A program made the translations under genes and the position numbers. A stretch of 64,000 nt of DNA from CALJUZ01 sp003387805 (GTDB lineage: Bacteria; Bacillota; Limnochordia; Limnochordales; ZCTH02-B6). Location of the stretch: NCBI GenBank assembly GCA_937975235.1, contig CALJUZ010000064.1:39418-103417 (forward strand). Reading direction: 5' to 3'. The stretch's first letter is position 1; every line of letters starts with the position of its first letter. Below, piece after piece: positions 52,134 through 61,191 of this stretch. The notes beneath the pieces were generated by a model. That model was not told the DNA's origin, made no database searches, and was given only the letters and a program-made list of their open reading frames with translations.

Positions 52134-54421
52134 TACGCTCGCCTCGCTTCGGGCTCCACCGCTTTGCGCAGCTCATGCTCCTTGAGTTCGGGGTACTCCA
52201 CCCGCTTGTGGAAGATGCCGGTCAGCACGCGCACGAACGCGTCCGCGATCTTATCCAGGTCGCGCAGCGTCAGATTGCTTTCGTCCAGCTGGCCCGACTC
52301 CAGCCGCTCCTTGATAAGCCGCCGCACCAGGCCCTCGATGCGGCCCGGCGTGGGCCGGCTGAGGGAGCGCACCGCGGCCTCGACGCCGTCGGCCAGCATC
52401 ACCAGCGCCGTCTCCTTGGACTGCGGCTTGGGCCCCGGATACCGGAAGTCCTGCTCGTCCACGGGCTCGCCCTGCGCGGCCTCCACCGCCTTTTGGTAGA
52501 AATACTTTACCAGGTCGGTTCCGTGGTGCTCCTTGATGAAGTCGACGATGACCGGCGGCAGCTGGTACTCCTGCGCGAGCTCCACCCCGTCTTTGACGTG
52601 GGAGATGACGATGAGCGTGCTCAGCGTCGGGGAGATTTTGTCGTGGGGATTTTCCCCGCCGAACTGGTTTTCCACGAAAAAGTACGGCCGCTTCGTCTTG
52701 CCGATGTCGTGGTACTGGGCCCCCACCCGCACCAGCAGCGGGTCCGCGCCGATAGCTTCGGCCGCGGCCTCGGCCAGATTGCCCACCAAAATGCTGTGGT
52801 GGTAGGAGCCGGGCGCTTCCATCAGCAGCTTGCGCAGCAGCGGATGGTTCGGGTTGGACAGCTCCAGCAGCCGGATGGACGACGTGATGCGGAAAAGCGT
52901 CTCCAGGTACGGCAAAAGCCCGATGGTGCCCACCGCGGACACAAGGCCCGTCACGACGCCGAGAAACGAGTACTGAATGATGAACATGTCGCTGCGCAAG
53001 AGGCCCAGGGCCACCATGGTGAGAAAGCTTGTCCCGCCCACGATGAAGCCGGCCCGCGTCAAGTCCGAGCGCTGGCTGACCCGGGACACGCTGTAGACGG
53101 CCGAGATGCCGCCCGCAAGGGCGACGATGAACACGCGGCCGTCCAGACCGTACAGCGCCGCCGCCATGACCGCCAGCATAATGACAACGATCAGCGCGAC
53201 GCGCGAGTCCACCAGCAAGGTAATCAACAGACCCGCCAGCCCCACGGGCACCAGAAAGCCGCTGCCTTCCCAGGGAATAAAGGTGCCCACTTTCGCCAGC
53301 GCCGTGACCAGGAGCACGATCAACCCCATGAGGGCCAGCTGCGCGTCGCTGCGGAAAATGTCCGGCCGCTGCTGGTACAAGTACACGCCCACCATGGTGA
53401 ACAGCAGCAGCTGCAGCACCAGCACGCCCGCCACGAAGCCGTAGTCCGGGCGGCCGTCCACCAGGCCCAGGTCCTGAAGCAGCAGGATGTGCTCCAGCTC
53501 CACCTGATCGCCCCGGCGGATAATGATCTGCCCTTCCCGGATGCGCACCTCGGCCACGCCCCGCATGGCTTCCTGACGGGCCCGCTCGATCTTTTCGGGG
53601 CTCGGAATCAAGTTCGGGCGCATGACCGACTGCACCAGCGGGATCATAAGTTCCCGGCGATCCTCCGCCGCGTCCCGGATCCCCGCGTGCAGCGCCACGG
53701 TGGCCCGCTCGCGCTCCAGATCCATTTCGCCGATGCGCCGGGTCGTCATGATGTTGACGGCCGCGCTGCGGACCGCGGCCTCCAGCTCGTCCACCTCGCG
53801 CGCGGACATGCGCGCCAGCGTTTCCGCGGCCCGGGGCGAAACGTCCAGCCCCAGTTCGGAAAACGCGTCCAGCACCCGGGCCGTGCGGGCCTGCAGGTCC
53901 GCCTCGGGCTCGCCCGCGCCTTCGCTCTCCCCGCCCGGCGGCGGGCCCGCCTCGCCGTCCTCCGGCGCTTCGGGCGCCTCCGGCTCCGCCAGCGCCTGCC
54001 GGAGCACGGCGAACATGGCGGCCAGCCGCTCTTCGCTGCGCAGCGCCTCCGCCGGATTAATTTCCCAGTTGACCGGGTCCAGCTCGGCCTCCCGCAGCGC
54101 CTGGCGGGCCGCCTCCTCCCGCAGCTGCTCCGTGCGGTGGCGGTTGACCACGTCGCGCGGGGCCACCACGTCGCGGGTGGCCACGTCGCCCACTTCCCAG
54201 TCGACGCCGTCGGGCGCGCTGCTGGCCACGGCCAGCGCGAACATAATGAGGAACAGTCCGACAACGAGCAGCGCGCGCCGCGTCGGACTGGGTTTGCGAA
54301 ACACTTCCGATACCGGGACCGACACCCGCGTGCGCCAAACTTCCCGCAGCGACGGTCCGCCGCGGGGCTTGCCGGCGCCCGGGGCGCCGCCCGGTTCCTG
54401 TTTCATGCCCATTCGTTTCAT
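52133..54421 (-). CDS. pgpH: c-di-AMP phosphodiesterase PgpH (7TMR-HDED/HD)
   Basis: 762 aa. N-terminal membrane helix (about 49-68), a large extracellular HDED domain (to about 330) with a Glu/Pro-rich insertion, seven membrane helices, and a cytoplasmic HD domain with HHSILVGNLAEAAAEAIGAD and GAQYHDIGKTKRPYFFVENQ. It degrades cyclic di-AMP. phoH, found between yqfD and this gene in Bacillus, is missing here. Confidence 0.95.
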   Translation of the reverse strand: MKRMGMKQEPGGAPGAGKPRGGPSLREVWRTRVSVPVSEVFRKPSPTRRALLVVGLFLIMFALAVASSAPDGVDWEVGDVATRDVVAPRDVVNRHRTEQLREEAARQALREAELDPVNWEINPAEALRSEERLAAMFAVLRQALAEPEAPEAPEDGEAGPPPGGESEGAGEPEADLQARTARVLDAFSELGLDVSPRAAETLARMSAREVDELEAAVRSAAVNIMTTRRIGEMDLERERATVALHAGIRDAAEDRRELMIPLVQSVMRPNLIPSPEKIERARQEAMRGVAEVRIREGQIIIRRGDQVELEHILLLQDLGLVDGRPDYGFVAGVLVLQLLLFTMVGVYLYQQRPDIFRSDAQLALMGLIVLLVTALAKVGTFIPWEGSGFLVPVGLAGLLITLLVDSRVALIVVIMLAVMAAALYGLDGRVFIVALAGGISAVYSVSRVSQRSDLTRAGFIVGGTSFLTMVALGLLRSDMFIIQYSFLGVVTGLVSAVGTIGLLPYLETLFRITSSIRLLELSNPNHPLLRKLLMEAPGSYHHSILVGNLAEAAAEAIGADPLLVRVGAQYHDIGKTKRPYFFVENQFGGENPHDKISPTLSTLIVISHVKDGVELAQEYQLPPVIVDFIKEHHGTDLVKYFYQKAVEAAQGEPVDEQDFRYPGPKPQSKETALVMLADGVEAAVRSLSRPTPGRIEGLVRRLIKERLESGQLDESNLTLRDLDKIADAFVRVLTGIFHKRVEYPELKEHELRKAVEPEARRA

Positions 54422-54440
54422 CCTTCGGCCGGCCGCGTCG

Positions 54441-55484
54441 TCAAGGCTCTTCCGCGGCCAGCGGCGAAAACCGGCCCAGCTCCTGGAGCACGGTGATGGT
54501 CACCGCCGCGCGCACGACGCCGGGCTCCACGCCCCGATCGTCCACGACGACGACTTCTTCGTCAATGACGCGCGCCTCCGGAGGCAGCGACGCCCGAGCC
54601 TGCCGCCGAGCCCGCTCCACGGCCGCCCGGGTCAAGGCGGCCGGCGAAGCACCGGCGGGGTCATCCGCTGCTGCGTCCTCGGGCCTGGCTTCGCCGTAGC
54701 CCCGGTACCAGGCGCGTCCCAGGACGGATCCCGCCGCCCGCACCACGGGCGGCAGCCCCGCCTGCACCCGCTCCTCGTAGGCCTGCGTCCCCGGCGTCAG
54801 CGCCCCGCTGATGAGCGTCATGCCTGCCTGCACCGTGTCTCCGGGGGCCACCAGCGGCTCGCCGGCGGTGACGACAACCCGCTCCACCAAACCGTCGCGC
54901 ACGGCCACCACGTGGCCGGGCCGGGTCAGGGCCGGATCCGCTTCCGTGCGCTCCACCACCCGCACCGTGGCCACCGTGCCCCGCAGCTCCACCGCGGCCC
55001 ACGCCAGACGGGGCAGCGCCAGGTGGAGCGAACGCACCACGTCTTCGCGGCGCACGTCCGCCCGCGGCGCTCCCGGCCGCAGCCCGGCCGCGGCGGCGGC
55101 TTCCAGCACGGCCGCGGGCGGCAGCGTCTGCGCGCCGTCTACGTGCACGAACCATACGAACTGGGCCAGCCAGTACAAAACGCCGACGAAGACGGCGCCG
55201 CCCAGCACCAGGCCCGGGCGCCGCCGGGCTTTGGCGGCCCAAAACGGAAGGCCCGCTTTGCCGACCACGTCCACCCGCACGCCCAGCCGCCGGCCCAGCC
55301 GCGCGAGGCGGCGGTAGTCCGCCGCGAACGCCCGGCCGAGCAGGAGCGCGGACGACGCCCGCTCCAGATCCCACAGCGCCAGGCCTTCCCGGACGGCGCC
55401 GTTGATCAGCGCCTCCAGGCGGCGGCCGTACGCTCTGATTATAACATAGCCCCGAACATGCCACCACAAGCGGCGGACCAGCAA
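54441..55484 (-). CDS. yqfD: Sporulation protein YqfD
   Basis: 347 aa. YVIIRAYGRRLEALINGAVRE, one membrane helix near 90-111, and LVAPGDTVQAGMTLISGAL fit the YqfD family, in which the protein is needed at stage IV of sporulation in the mother cell. TTG start at 55482-55484 with GAGGGGG upstream. yqfC lies just before it. Confidence 0.93.
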   Translation of the reverse strand: MLVRRLWWHVRGYVIIRAYGRRLEALINGAVREGLALWDLERASSALLLGRAFAADYRRLARLGRRLGVRVDVVGKAGLPFWAAKARRRPGLVLGGAVFVGVLYWLAQFVWFVHVDGAQTLPPAAVLEAAAAAGLRPGAPRADVRREDVVRSLHLALPRLAWAAVELRGTVATVRVVERTEADPALTRPGHVVAVRDGLVERVVVTAGEPLVAPGDTVQAGMTLISGALTPGTQAYEERVQAGLPPVVRAAGSVLGRAWYRGYGEARPEDAAADDPAGASPAALTRAAVERARRQARASLPPEARVIDEEVVVVDDRGVEPGVVRAAVTITVLQELGRFSPLAAEEP

Positions 55485-55496
55485 GGCGCCGCCCCC

Positions 55497-55775
55497 TCAG
55501 CGCCGCAGCTCGACGTGGACGATGCGGCCGTCCACCACCAGTTCCCGGGGAAGGATGCTGCCGATGCGCAAACCGGCGCCGGTGATGACCAGCTCGCCCC
55601 GGGCGGTGCGGATGCGCATCGCCCGGGGGTCGTACTGAAGAAGTCCCAGATGGTTTTCGACCAGAACCTGGACGTTCCCGATGAGGGTCGTTTTCGGGAC
55701 GTTCAGCAAAACTTCCGGAGGCAGATCCAAGGCATGCACAAGCCGTTCGGCCACGCTCGGGCGCTCGCGCTCCAC
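55497..55775 (-). CDS. yqfC: Sporulation protein YqfC
   Basis: 92 aa. LPPEVLLNVPKTTLIGNVQV and ENHLGLLQYDPRAMRIRTARG then LVITGAGLRI are the YabP/YqfC fold. It pairs with YqfD and is sigma-E controlled in Bacillus. GTG start with GGGAGGGG upstream; no sigma-E promoter was found in the short upstream gap. Confidence 0.94.
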   Translation of the reverse strand: MERERPSVAERLVHALDLPPEVLLNVPKTTLIGNVQVLVENHLGLLQYDPRAMRIRTARGELVITGAGLRIGSILPRELVVDGRIVHVELRR

Positions 55776-55855
55776 CGCGCTCCCCTCCCGCTGCAGTCTA
55801 TGTTCCGCCGCAGCGGTTTAAGACGAGGCCGGGCCGGGAAACGGGACCGCCGGTG

Positions 55856-56488
55856 CTAATCCCGGGGCCAAACCCGGTACGGCGCCAGAGCGCGGGGCGG
55901 ACCCAGCAGCTCTTTGAGGGCGAAAGCCGCCTGCCACGGGTGCCCTTGGTCGACCATGGCCTGAATGGGCGCGGGCAGCGCCGCGGGAGCCGCCTCCTTT
56001 TCCGCCGGCCGGGGCTGGGCCGCCGCCGGCAGCGGCCTCCGAAGCGGCTCTTCGGCCTCCAGCGCCGCCCAATCGGCGTCCTCCAGGTCGAAGGCGGCAT
56101 CCCAGTCATCCTCTGCCGCCGACTCCCAGCCGGGCCGCAGCGTCGAGGGGCCCACCGACGGCGGGCGCAGCGTCGTGCGGGCCGGTTCCGGCGTGGGCGC
56201 CCCGGGCGCCGCGGGACGGCGCTCCGAGGCGGGCGGGGCCGCGGAAGGCGCGGGGGCGGGCGCCGGTGCTGTTTCCGGCGCGCGCCGTCCGGGACGCGGC
56301 GCTTCTTCCTGCTCCAATACCTGTGCTTCGCGCAGCCTGCGCTCCAGCTCCTCCATGTCCAGCACCTCGGGCCCGGCCTCGCGTCCAGGCCCGGGGCCGC
56401 GACCGCGCACGCCGCGCAATACCCCGCTCAGGATAGAGAGCAGGATGTATAAACCAAACAATGCGCCGATCAGTTCGTCGAATTCCAC
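55856..56488 (-). CDS. Unknown membrane-anchored Pro/Ala-rich protein
   Basis: 210 aa, not recognised. An N-terminal membrane helix (FDELIGALFGLYILLSILSG) is followed by a Glu-rich helix, a long Pro/Ala/Glu-rich disordered region (about 62-175), and a short conserved-looking C-terminus with PIQAMVDQGHPWQAAFALKE. It lies between floA and yqfC on the same strand, a context that suggests a membrane or sporulation-linked role. GTG start. Confidence 0.7.
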   Translation of the reverse strand: MEFDELIGALFGLYILLSILSGVLRGVRGRGPGPGREAGPEVLDMEELERRLREAQVLEQEEAPRPGRRAPETAPAPAPAPSAAPPASERRPAAPGAPTPEPARTTLRPPSVGPSTLRPGWESAAEDDWDAAFDLEDADWAALEAEEPLRRPLPAAAQPRPAEKEAAPAALPAPIQAMVDQGHPWQAAFALKELLGPPRALAPYRVWPRD

Positions 56489-56557
56489 GGCCCATCACCT
56501 CCGGACCCGCCGGCGCGCCCTGCGGCGCCCGCACGGGGCCGCTGCGCCGCGGGGGCG

Positions 56558-57562
56558 CTACCGCGGCCGCTTGCCCTCGGGTTCGTCCCCGGGCCGCTTG
56601 CCCGCCTCGCCGATGGCCCGGCGCATCTCCGTGTCGGCCATGATGTTGCGCATGGCGTAGTAGTCCATGACGCCCAGCTTGCCTTCGCGCAGCGCCTGGG
56701 CCAGCGCCTTGGGCACCTCGGCCTCGGCCTCCACCACCCGCGCCCGCATCTCTTCCACCATGGCCCGCATTTCCTGCTCGCGCGCCAGGGCCGCGAAGCG
56801 CCGCTCGGCCGCCTTGGCCTGGGCGATGTTCTTGTCCGCCTCGGCCTGGTCGGTCTGCAGCTGGGCGCCGATGTTGCGGCCTACGTCCACGTCCGCGATG
56901 TCGATGGACAAAATTTCGTACGCGGTGCCCGCGTCGAGGCCCTTCTCCAGCACCGTCTTGGAAATGCGGTCGGGATTTTCCAGCACTTCCTCGTGGCTCT
57001 CGGACGAACCGACGGTGGTGACGATGCCTTCGCCGACGCGCGCGACGATGGTCTCTTCGCCCGCGCCGCCGACGAGCCGCTGAATATTGGCCCGCACCGT
57101 CACCCGGGCTTTGACCTTCAGCTCGATGCCGTTTTTGGCCACGGCCGAGATGACCGGCGTTTCGATGACCCGCGGGTTGACGCTGACCTGCACCGCCTCC
57201 AGCACGTTGCGGCCGGCCAGATCGATAGCCGCCGCCCGCTCGAAGGACAAGTCGATCTGCGCCCGGTGGGCCGCGATGAGAGCGTCCACCACCCGGTCCA
57301 CGTTGCCGCCGGCCAGGTAGTGGGCTTCAAGCTTGTCGATGGACACGTCTATGCCGGCCTTTTCCGCCTTGATGAGCGGCATCACGATGCGATGGGGCGG
57401 CACCCGGCGCAGCCGCATGCCGACCAGGGTCCAGATGGGCACCTTCACCCCGGCCGCCCAGGCCGAAATCCACAATCCCACCGGGATGAAGTTGAAAAAC
57501 AGAACGACGAACAGAATGACGAGCACCAAAAGGATCAAACCCGTAAAACCCGCCAAATCCAC
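56558..57562 (-). CDS. floA: Flotillin-like protein FloA
   Basis: 334 aa. Membrane-embedded N-terminal hairpin (6-32), then the SPFH domain with LIKAEKAGIDVSIDKLEAHY and NPRVIETPVISAVAKNGIEL, and the Ala/Glu-rich coiled-coil. It organises functional membrane microdomains. The GTG has GAGGGGA upstream. nfeD precedes it, the normal floA-nfeD pairing (yqfA-yqeZ in Bacillus). Confidence 0.96.
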   Translation of the reverse strand: MDLAGFTGLILLVLVILFVVLFFNFIPVGLWISAWAAGVKVPIWTLVGMRLRRVPPHRIVMPLIKAEKAGIDVSIDKLEAHYLAGGNVDRVVDALIAAHRAQIDLSFERAAAIDLAGRNVLEAVQVSVNPRVIETPVISAVAKNGIELKVKARVTVRANIQRLVGGAGEETIVARVGEGIVTTVGSSESHEEVLENPDRISKTVLEKGLDAGTAYEILSIDIADVDVGRNIGAQLQTDQAEADKNIAQAKAAERRFAALAREQEMRAMVEEMRARVVEAEAEVPKALAQALREGKLGVMDYYAMRNIMADTEMRRAIGEAGKRPGDEPEGKRPR

Positions 57563-57646
57563 GTGCGTCCCCTCCTTTTTCTCGCCCCCGGGCGCGTGGG
57601 CCGCTCACCGCGGCGCGGGGTACGGCACTCCCGCGCCCGGTCCTCG

Positions 57647-59077
57647 TCACGGCGCAGCCGGCGGCTCGCCGTCCTTTTCCCCGCCGGGCGCCCCTTCGCC
57701 CGGCGGCCCGTCCTGGCGGTCTTCCTTGCCTACGCCTTCCGGTCCGCCCGGCCCGTCCGGAATTTGCCGGACCGTGACGCGCGTGCCGACGACCCGCACG
57801 ATCTCCACCGCGGCGCCCGGCTCGATGAACGCGCCGTCCGAGACGGCGTCGATGCGGAACGGGCCGATCTGCACGGTGCCGGCCGGCCGCAGCGGCGACA
57901 ACGCCCGCCCGGCCGCGCCCGCCTTGATCACCGGGTCCTCCGGGTTGTCCCGCTCGAAGCCGGGATGGTCGAGACTGGTCTCCAGCGCTAGTTTGCGCCA
58001 AAGACGCGACCGCGGCACCCGGCGCAGGATGAAAACGGCCCCGACGACGGTGAACAGCGCGGCGAAGCCGATGGCGGCCAGCGCCGACCAGATGTCCGGG
58101 AACGACAAGAACAGGCTGGCCAGAATGGCCGCGATGCCGAGCAGCCCCGCCACGCCGAAGCCGGGTATGACGAACATTTCCAGCAGCAGCAGCCCCAGGC
58201 CGACGGCGAACAGGATGATGACCTCTAGGCCCGCCAGCCCGGTCAGCATGCGGGCGCCGAAAAACAGCGCCAGCGCGATGATCCCGGCGGTGCCGGGCAC
58301 GCCCCATCCGGGCGTGGTGATCTCGGTGAGGAGACCCAGAAAGCCCAGGGTCAGCAAGATGGAGCTGATGGTCGGCTCGGACAGAAAGCGCGCGAGACGC
58401 TCGGCCCAGTTCATCTCCGCTTCCTGGAGGCGAGCCCCCGCCAGGCCGAAGTGGCTCAGCACCTCGGCGCGCGTGCCGGCCAAAAGGTCAATGAAGCCCA
58501 TCTCCTCGGCCTTCCGCGCCGTAAGGGTCAAAATTTCCCCCGCGGCCACCAAACCTTCGATCTCGATGCGCTCGTCCACCATGGCCGCGGCCACCATGGG
58601 ATCGCGCCCGTGGGCCTGGGCGGTGGCTTCGAACTCGCTGCGCAGCGCGGAAATCGTCTTCTCGTCCGCGGGCCGCGGCTCGGCCGCGCCCATGCTCGCG
58701 CCCGGGGCCATGGCAATGTGATCGGCGGCCAGCGCGATGAGCGCTCCCGCGGACCACGCGCGATCGGGAATGAATGCGATGACTGTCAAATGCGTCCGCA
58801 GCAGCGCATCGCGAATGTCCGTGGCCGAGTCGACCCGCCCGCCGAACGTATTGATCTCCACCAGGATGGCGGCCGCTCCCGCGGCTTCCGCCTCGGCCAC
58901 GGCCCGCCGGACGAACACGGCCAAGCCTTCGTCAATGGTGCCCTCAATCGGCACGACGTGCACCGCGGGCACGGCGCCGGACGGGGCCTGCGCCGCGCCG
59001 GCGGCCCCCGCCAAGAGCGCGGCAAGGACCGCAATCCACAGTATGCCGGGGCGACGCTCGCCGATGGTCATGGGCAT
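57647..59077 (-). CDS. nfeD: NfeD family membrane serine protease
   Basis: 476 aa, long form. Signal sequence, then a ClpP-like protease domain with VEINTFGGRVDSATDIRDALL, AWSAGALIALAADHIAMAPG (catalytic Ser-Ala-Gly) and ASMGAAEP; four to five membrane helices, and an OB-fold C-terminus with EPGAAVEIVRVVGTRVTVRQ. It acts with flotillin at the membrane. ATG at 59075-59077. Tail rich in Gly, Pro and Glu. Confidence 0.95.
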   Translation of the reverse strand: MPMTIGERRPGILWIAVLAALLAGAAGAAQAPSGAVPAVHVVPIEGTIDEGLAVFVRRAVAEAEAAGAAAILVEINTFGGRVDSATDIRDALLRTHLTVIAFIPDRAWSAGALIALAADHIAMAPGASMGAAEPRPADEKTISALRSEFEATAQAHGRDPMVAAAMVDERIEIEGLVAAGEILTLTARKAEEMGFIDLLAGTRAEVLSHFGLAGARLQEAEMNWAERLARFLSEPTISSILLTLGFLGLLTEITTPGWGVPGTAGIIALALFFGARMLTGLAGLEVIILFAVGLGLLLLEMFVIPGFGVAGLLGIAAILASLFLSFPDIWSALAAIGFAALFTVVGAVFILRRVPRSRLWRKLALETSLDHPGFERDNPEDPVIKAGAAGRALSPLRPAGTVQIGPFRIDAVSDGAFIEPGAAVEIVRVVGTRVTVRQIPDGPGGPEGVGKEDRQDGPPGEGAPGGEKDGEPPAAP

Positions 59078-59192
59078 CCCCTTTCACCAGCCGGTGCGCG
59101 GCCGCGGCCAACGGTGGGCCGCCGAACAAGCCGCTGCATAACAATTCGCAAAGCCGCCGGGTCCTTCCTGCCGATTTGGATGCCCCTTCCAT

Positions 59193-59238
59193 CGTATGCC
59201 CCGATGGGGCGCCGGCGTATGCCCCGTGGGGGCGCCGG
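59193..59238. repeat. Two 23-bp tandem units between rpsU and nfeD
   Basis: Two head-to-tail units (59193-59215 and 59216-59238) differing at two bases. Each carries a CCCC/GGGG mini-palindrome and, on the minus strand, a CATACG sequence like a sigma-E -10. They lie in the 220-base gap before nfeD. Confidence 0.8.
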
Positions 59239-59248
59239 CGGCTGCAGA

Positions 59249-59282
59249 CAAAAACGGGGAGACGCGGCAGGCGCCTCCCCGT
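59249..59282 (-). terminator. Intrinsic terminator after rpsU
   Basis: Eight-bp arms 59275-59282 and 59254-59261, ACGGGGAG/CTCCCCGT with a 13-base loop, followed by TTTTTGT. It lies 16 bases past the rpsU stop. Confidence 0.75.
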
Positions 59283-59297
59283 CCTTGTCACGGCTGC

Positions 59298-59471
59298 TTA
59301 CCGGCGCTTGCGCCGGGCCGCCTGCGCCTTCTTCTTGCGGCGCACGCTCGGCTTGTCGTAATGCTCGCGCTTGCGCAGTTCGCTTTGAATGCCTTCTTTG
59401 CGCTGAATCTGCCGGAAACGGCGCAAAGCCCGGTCCAAACTCTCGTTCTTGCCAACTCGCACCTCGGCCAT
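59298..59471 (-). CDS. rpsU: Ribosomal protein S21
   Basis: 57 aa. AEVRVGKNESLDRALRRFRQ and REHYDKPSVRRKKKAQAARR are the S21 hallmark with the typical basic tail. ATG at 59469-59471 with GAGAGGGGGG upstream. It follows the HIT gene as in many Firmicutes. Confidence 0.97.
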   Translation of the reverse strand: MAEVRVGKNESLDRALRRFRQIQRKEGIQSELRKREHYDKPSVRRKKKAQAARRKRR

Positions 59472-59513
59472 CGTGGGCTGCCCCCCTCTCCCGGCAAAGT
59501 GCACCGCGGGCCG

Positions 59514-59858
59514 CTACGCGAATCGTCCCAGGGGCGCTCCGCCCAGCAGGTGAAAGTGCAGGTGAAACACCACCTGCCCGCCGTCCGCACCGCAGTTGTT
59601 CACGATCCGATAGCCCGACTTCTTGACGTCAAACTTCCCGGCCAGGACGTTGGCCACTTGGAGAATGTGCCCCAAAAGCTCCGTGTCGTCATCCGACACG
59701 TCGGCCAGCGTCGGTATGTGCCGCCGCGGAATGATGAGGAGATGAACGGGCGCCTGCGGATTGATATCGCGAAACGCGACGACGCGGTCGTCTTCATAGA
59801 CGATGTCGCCCGGCAGTTCCCGGTTGATGATGCGACAGAAAATGCACTCGTCGGACAC
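59514..59858 (-). CDS. HIT family (HINT-type) nucleotide hydrolase
   Basis: 114 aa. CIFCRIINRELPGDIVYED carries the zinc Cys pair and HLHFHLLGG is the histidine triad active site. Likely hydrolyses AMP-linked substrates such as adenosine phosphoramidates. GTG at 59856-59858 with GGAGGGG upstream. Confidence 0.95.
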   Translation of the reverse strand: MSDECIFCRIINRELPGDIVYEDDRVVAFRDINPQAPVHLLIIPRRHIPTLADVSDDDTELLGHILQVANVLAGKFDVKKSGYRIVNNCGADGGQVVFHLHFHLLGGAPLGRFA

Positions 59859-59945
59859 CCGCGTTCCACCCCCCTCCGGCAGCGTTCGACTGACGCTTCT
59901 CACTGTTTCGACGCCGACGGAAACCTTCCTTCCGGGTTCATCCGG

Positions 59946-61088
59946 CTACGCGCGCGGCTGCAGCTCCAGCCGCCGGGCGATGATTTCCCGCTGAATCTCC
60001 GAGGTGCCCCCGCCGATGGCGTACAGCCGCGCGTCGCGATAGTACCGTTCCACCGGGTAGTCGGTGACGTAGCCGTAGCCGCCGTGAATCTGCACCGCCA
60101 TGGACGTGACTTTGGTGATCATTTCGGACGCGGCCAGCTTGGCCATGGAGGCCGCCAGCACCTTCTCGTCCGTGCCGAACTTCGCGCACGCCTGGTAGAA
60201 CAACAGCCGCGCCTGCTCCAGCAGCACGTACATGTCCACCAGCCGGTGGCGCACCGCCTGGAAGTCCGCCAGCGGACGGCCGAACTGACGGCGGGAGCGG
60301 GCGTAGTCGCGGGCCGCCTCGTACGCCGCCTCGCCGATGCCGATGCACTGGGCGGCCAGGAACACCCGTTCCAGGTTAAAGTCCTCCATAACGTAGTAAA
60401 ACCCTTGGTTTTCCTCGCCGATGAGGTGGTCCGCCGGCACCCGGCAGTCGGTGAAAACCAGCTCCGCGGTTTCCGAAGTGTGCCAGCCCATCTTGTCCAG
60501 CGTGCGCGCGACCTCGTAGCCCGGCGTGTCCGCGTCCACCACCAGCAGCGAAATGCCCCGGCGGCCCTGCTCGGGCGCGGTCTTGGCCGCGAGGGCGACG
60601 AAATCGGCCACGGGGCCGTTGGTGATAAACGTCTTGCGGCCGTTGACCACGTAGTGGCCGCCGTCTTTGACGGCACGGGTCTGGATGGACGCGAAATCCG
60701 AACCCGAGTCGGGTTCCGTCATCCCGATGGCGCCGATGATTTCCCCCCGGATGCCGCGCGGCAGATATTTCTGTTTCAGAGCTTCCGAGCCGAGTTTCCA
60801 AATAGGATACAAGGCCAGCACTTGCACCAGGAGCGTGGCGCCGATGCCGGCGTCGACTTTCGAAATTTCCTGGACCGCCAGGGCCTGCGCGGTGACGTCG
60901 CCGCCCGCGCCGCCGTATTCTTCGGGGAACATGATGCCGATGAGCCCCTGCTCGCCCATGCGCCGGACGATGCCCGGCGGCAGGCGGCGCCGCTTTTGGT
61001 ACTCCGGCGAAAGCGGGGCCACTTCCCGCTGCGCGAAGTCCCTGGCCATCTCCTGAATCGCCCGCTGGTCATCGGTCAGTTGAAACAT
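59946..61088 (-). CDS. Acyl-CoA dehydrogenase
   Basis: 380 aa FAD enzyme. IGAIGMTEPDSGSDFASIQT (FAD/substrate loop) and YAIGGGTSEIQREII near the C-terminus. At the usual medium-chain catalytic Glu position there is Gly, while FNLERVFLAAQ supplies Glu at about residue 240, the arrangement of isovaleryl- and long-chain dehydrogenases. Substrate is therefore likely branched or long chain (inference). ATG at 61086-61088 with AAGGAGG upstream; its own promoter lies just before. Confidence 0.93.
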   Translation of the reverse strand: MFQLTDDQRAIQEMARDFAQREVAPLSPEYQKRRRLPPGIVRRMGEQGLIGIMFPEEYGGAGGDVTAQALAVQEISKVDAGIGATLLVQVLALYPIWKLGSEALKQKYLPRGIRGEIIGAIGMTEPDSGSDFASIQTRAVKDGGHYVVNGRKTFITNGPVADFVALAAKTAPEQGRRGISLLVVDADTPGYEVARTLDKMGWHTSETAELVFTDCRVPADHLIGEENQGFYYVMEDFNLERVFLAAQCIGIGEAAYEAARDYARSRRQFGRPLADFQAVRHRLVDMYVLLEQARLLFYQACAKFGTDEKVLAASMAKLAASEMITKVTSMAVQIHGGYGYVTDYPVERYYRDARLYAIGGGTSEIQREIIARRLELQPRA

Positions 61089-61150
61089 TTCCAGCCTCCT
61101 TCGCGGCGCATCATGCGTCGGATTCGCAAGCACTTCCCGGCGCCGGTGTC

Positions 61151-61180
61151 ATCGTATGTCTGTTCCGACAATCGCGTCAA
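61151..61180 (-). promoter_or_regulatory. Sigma-A-type promoter of the acyl-CoA dehydrogenase gene
   Basis: TTGACG -35 (61175-61180), 18-base spacer, TACGAT -10 (61151-61156) on the minus strand, starting 12 bases past the metallophosphoesterase stop. Confidence 0.65.
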
Positions 61181-61191
61181 GAACGCTGTAT

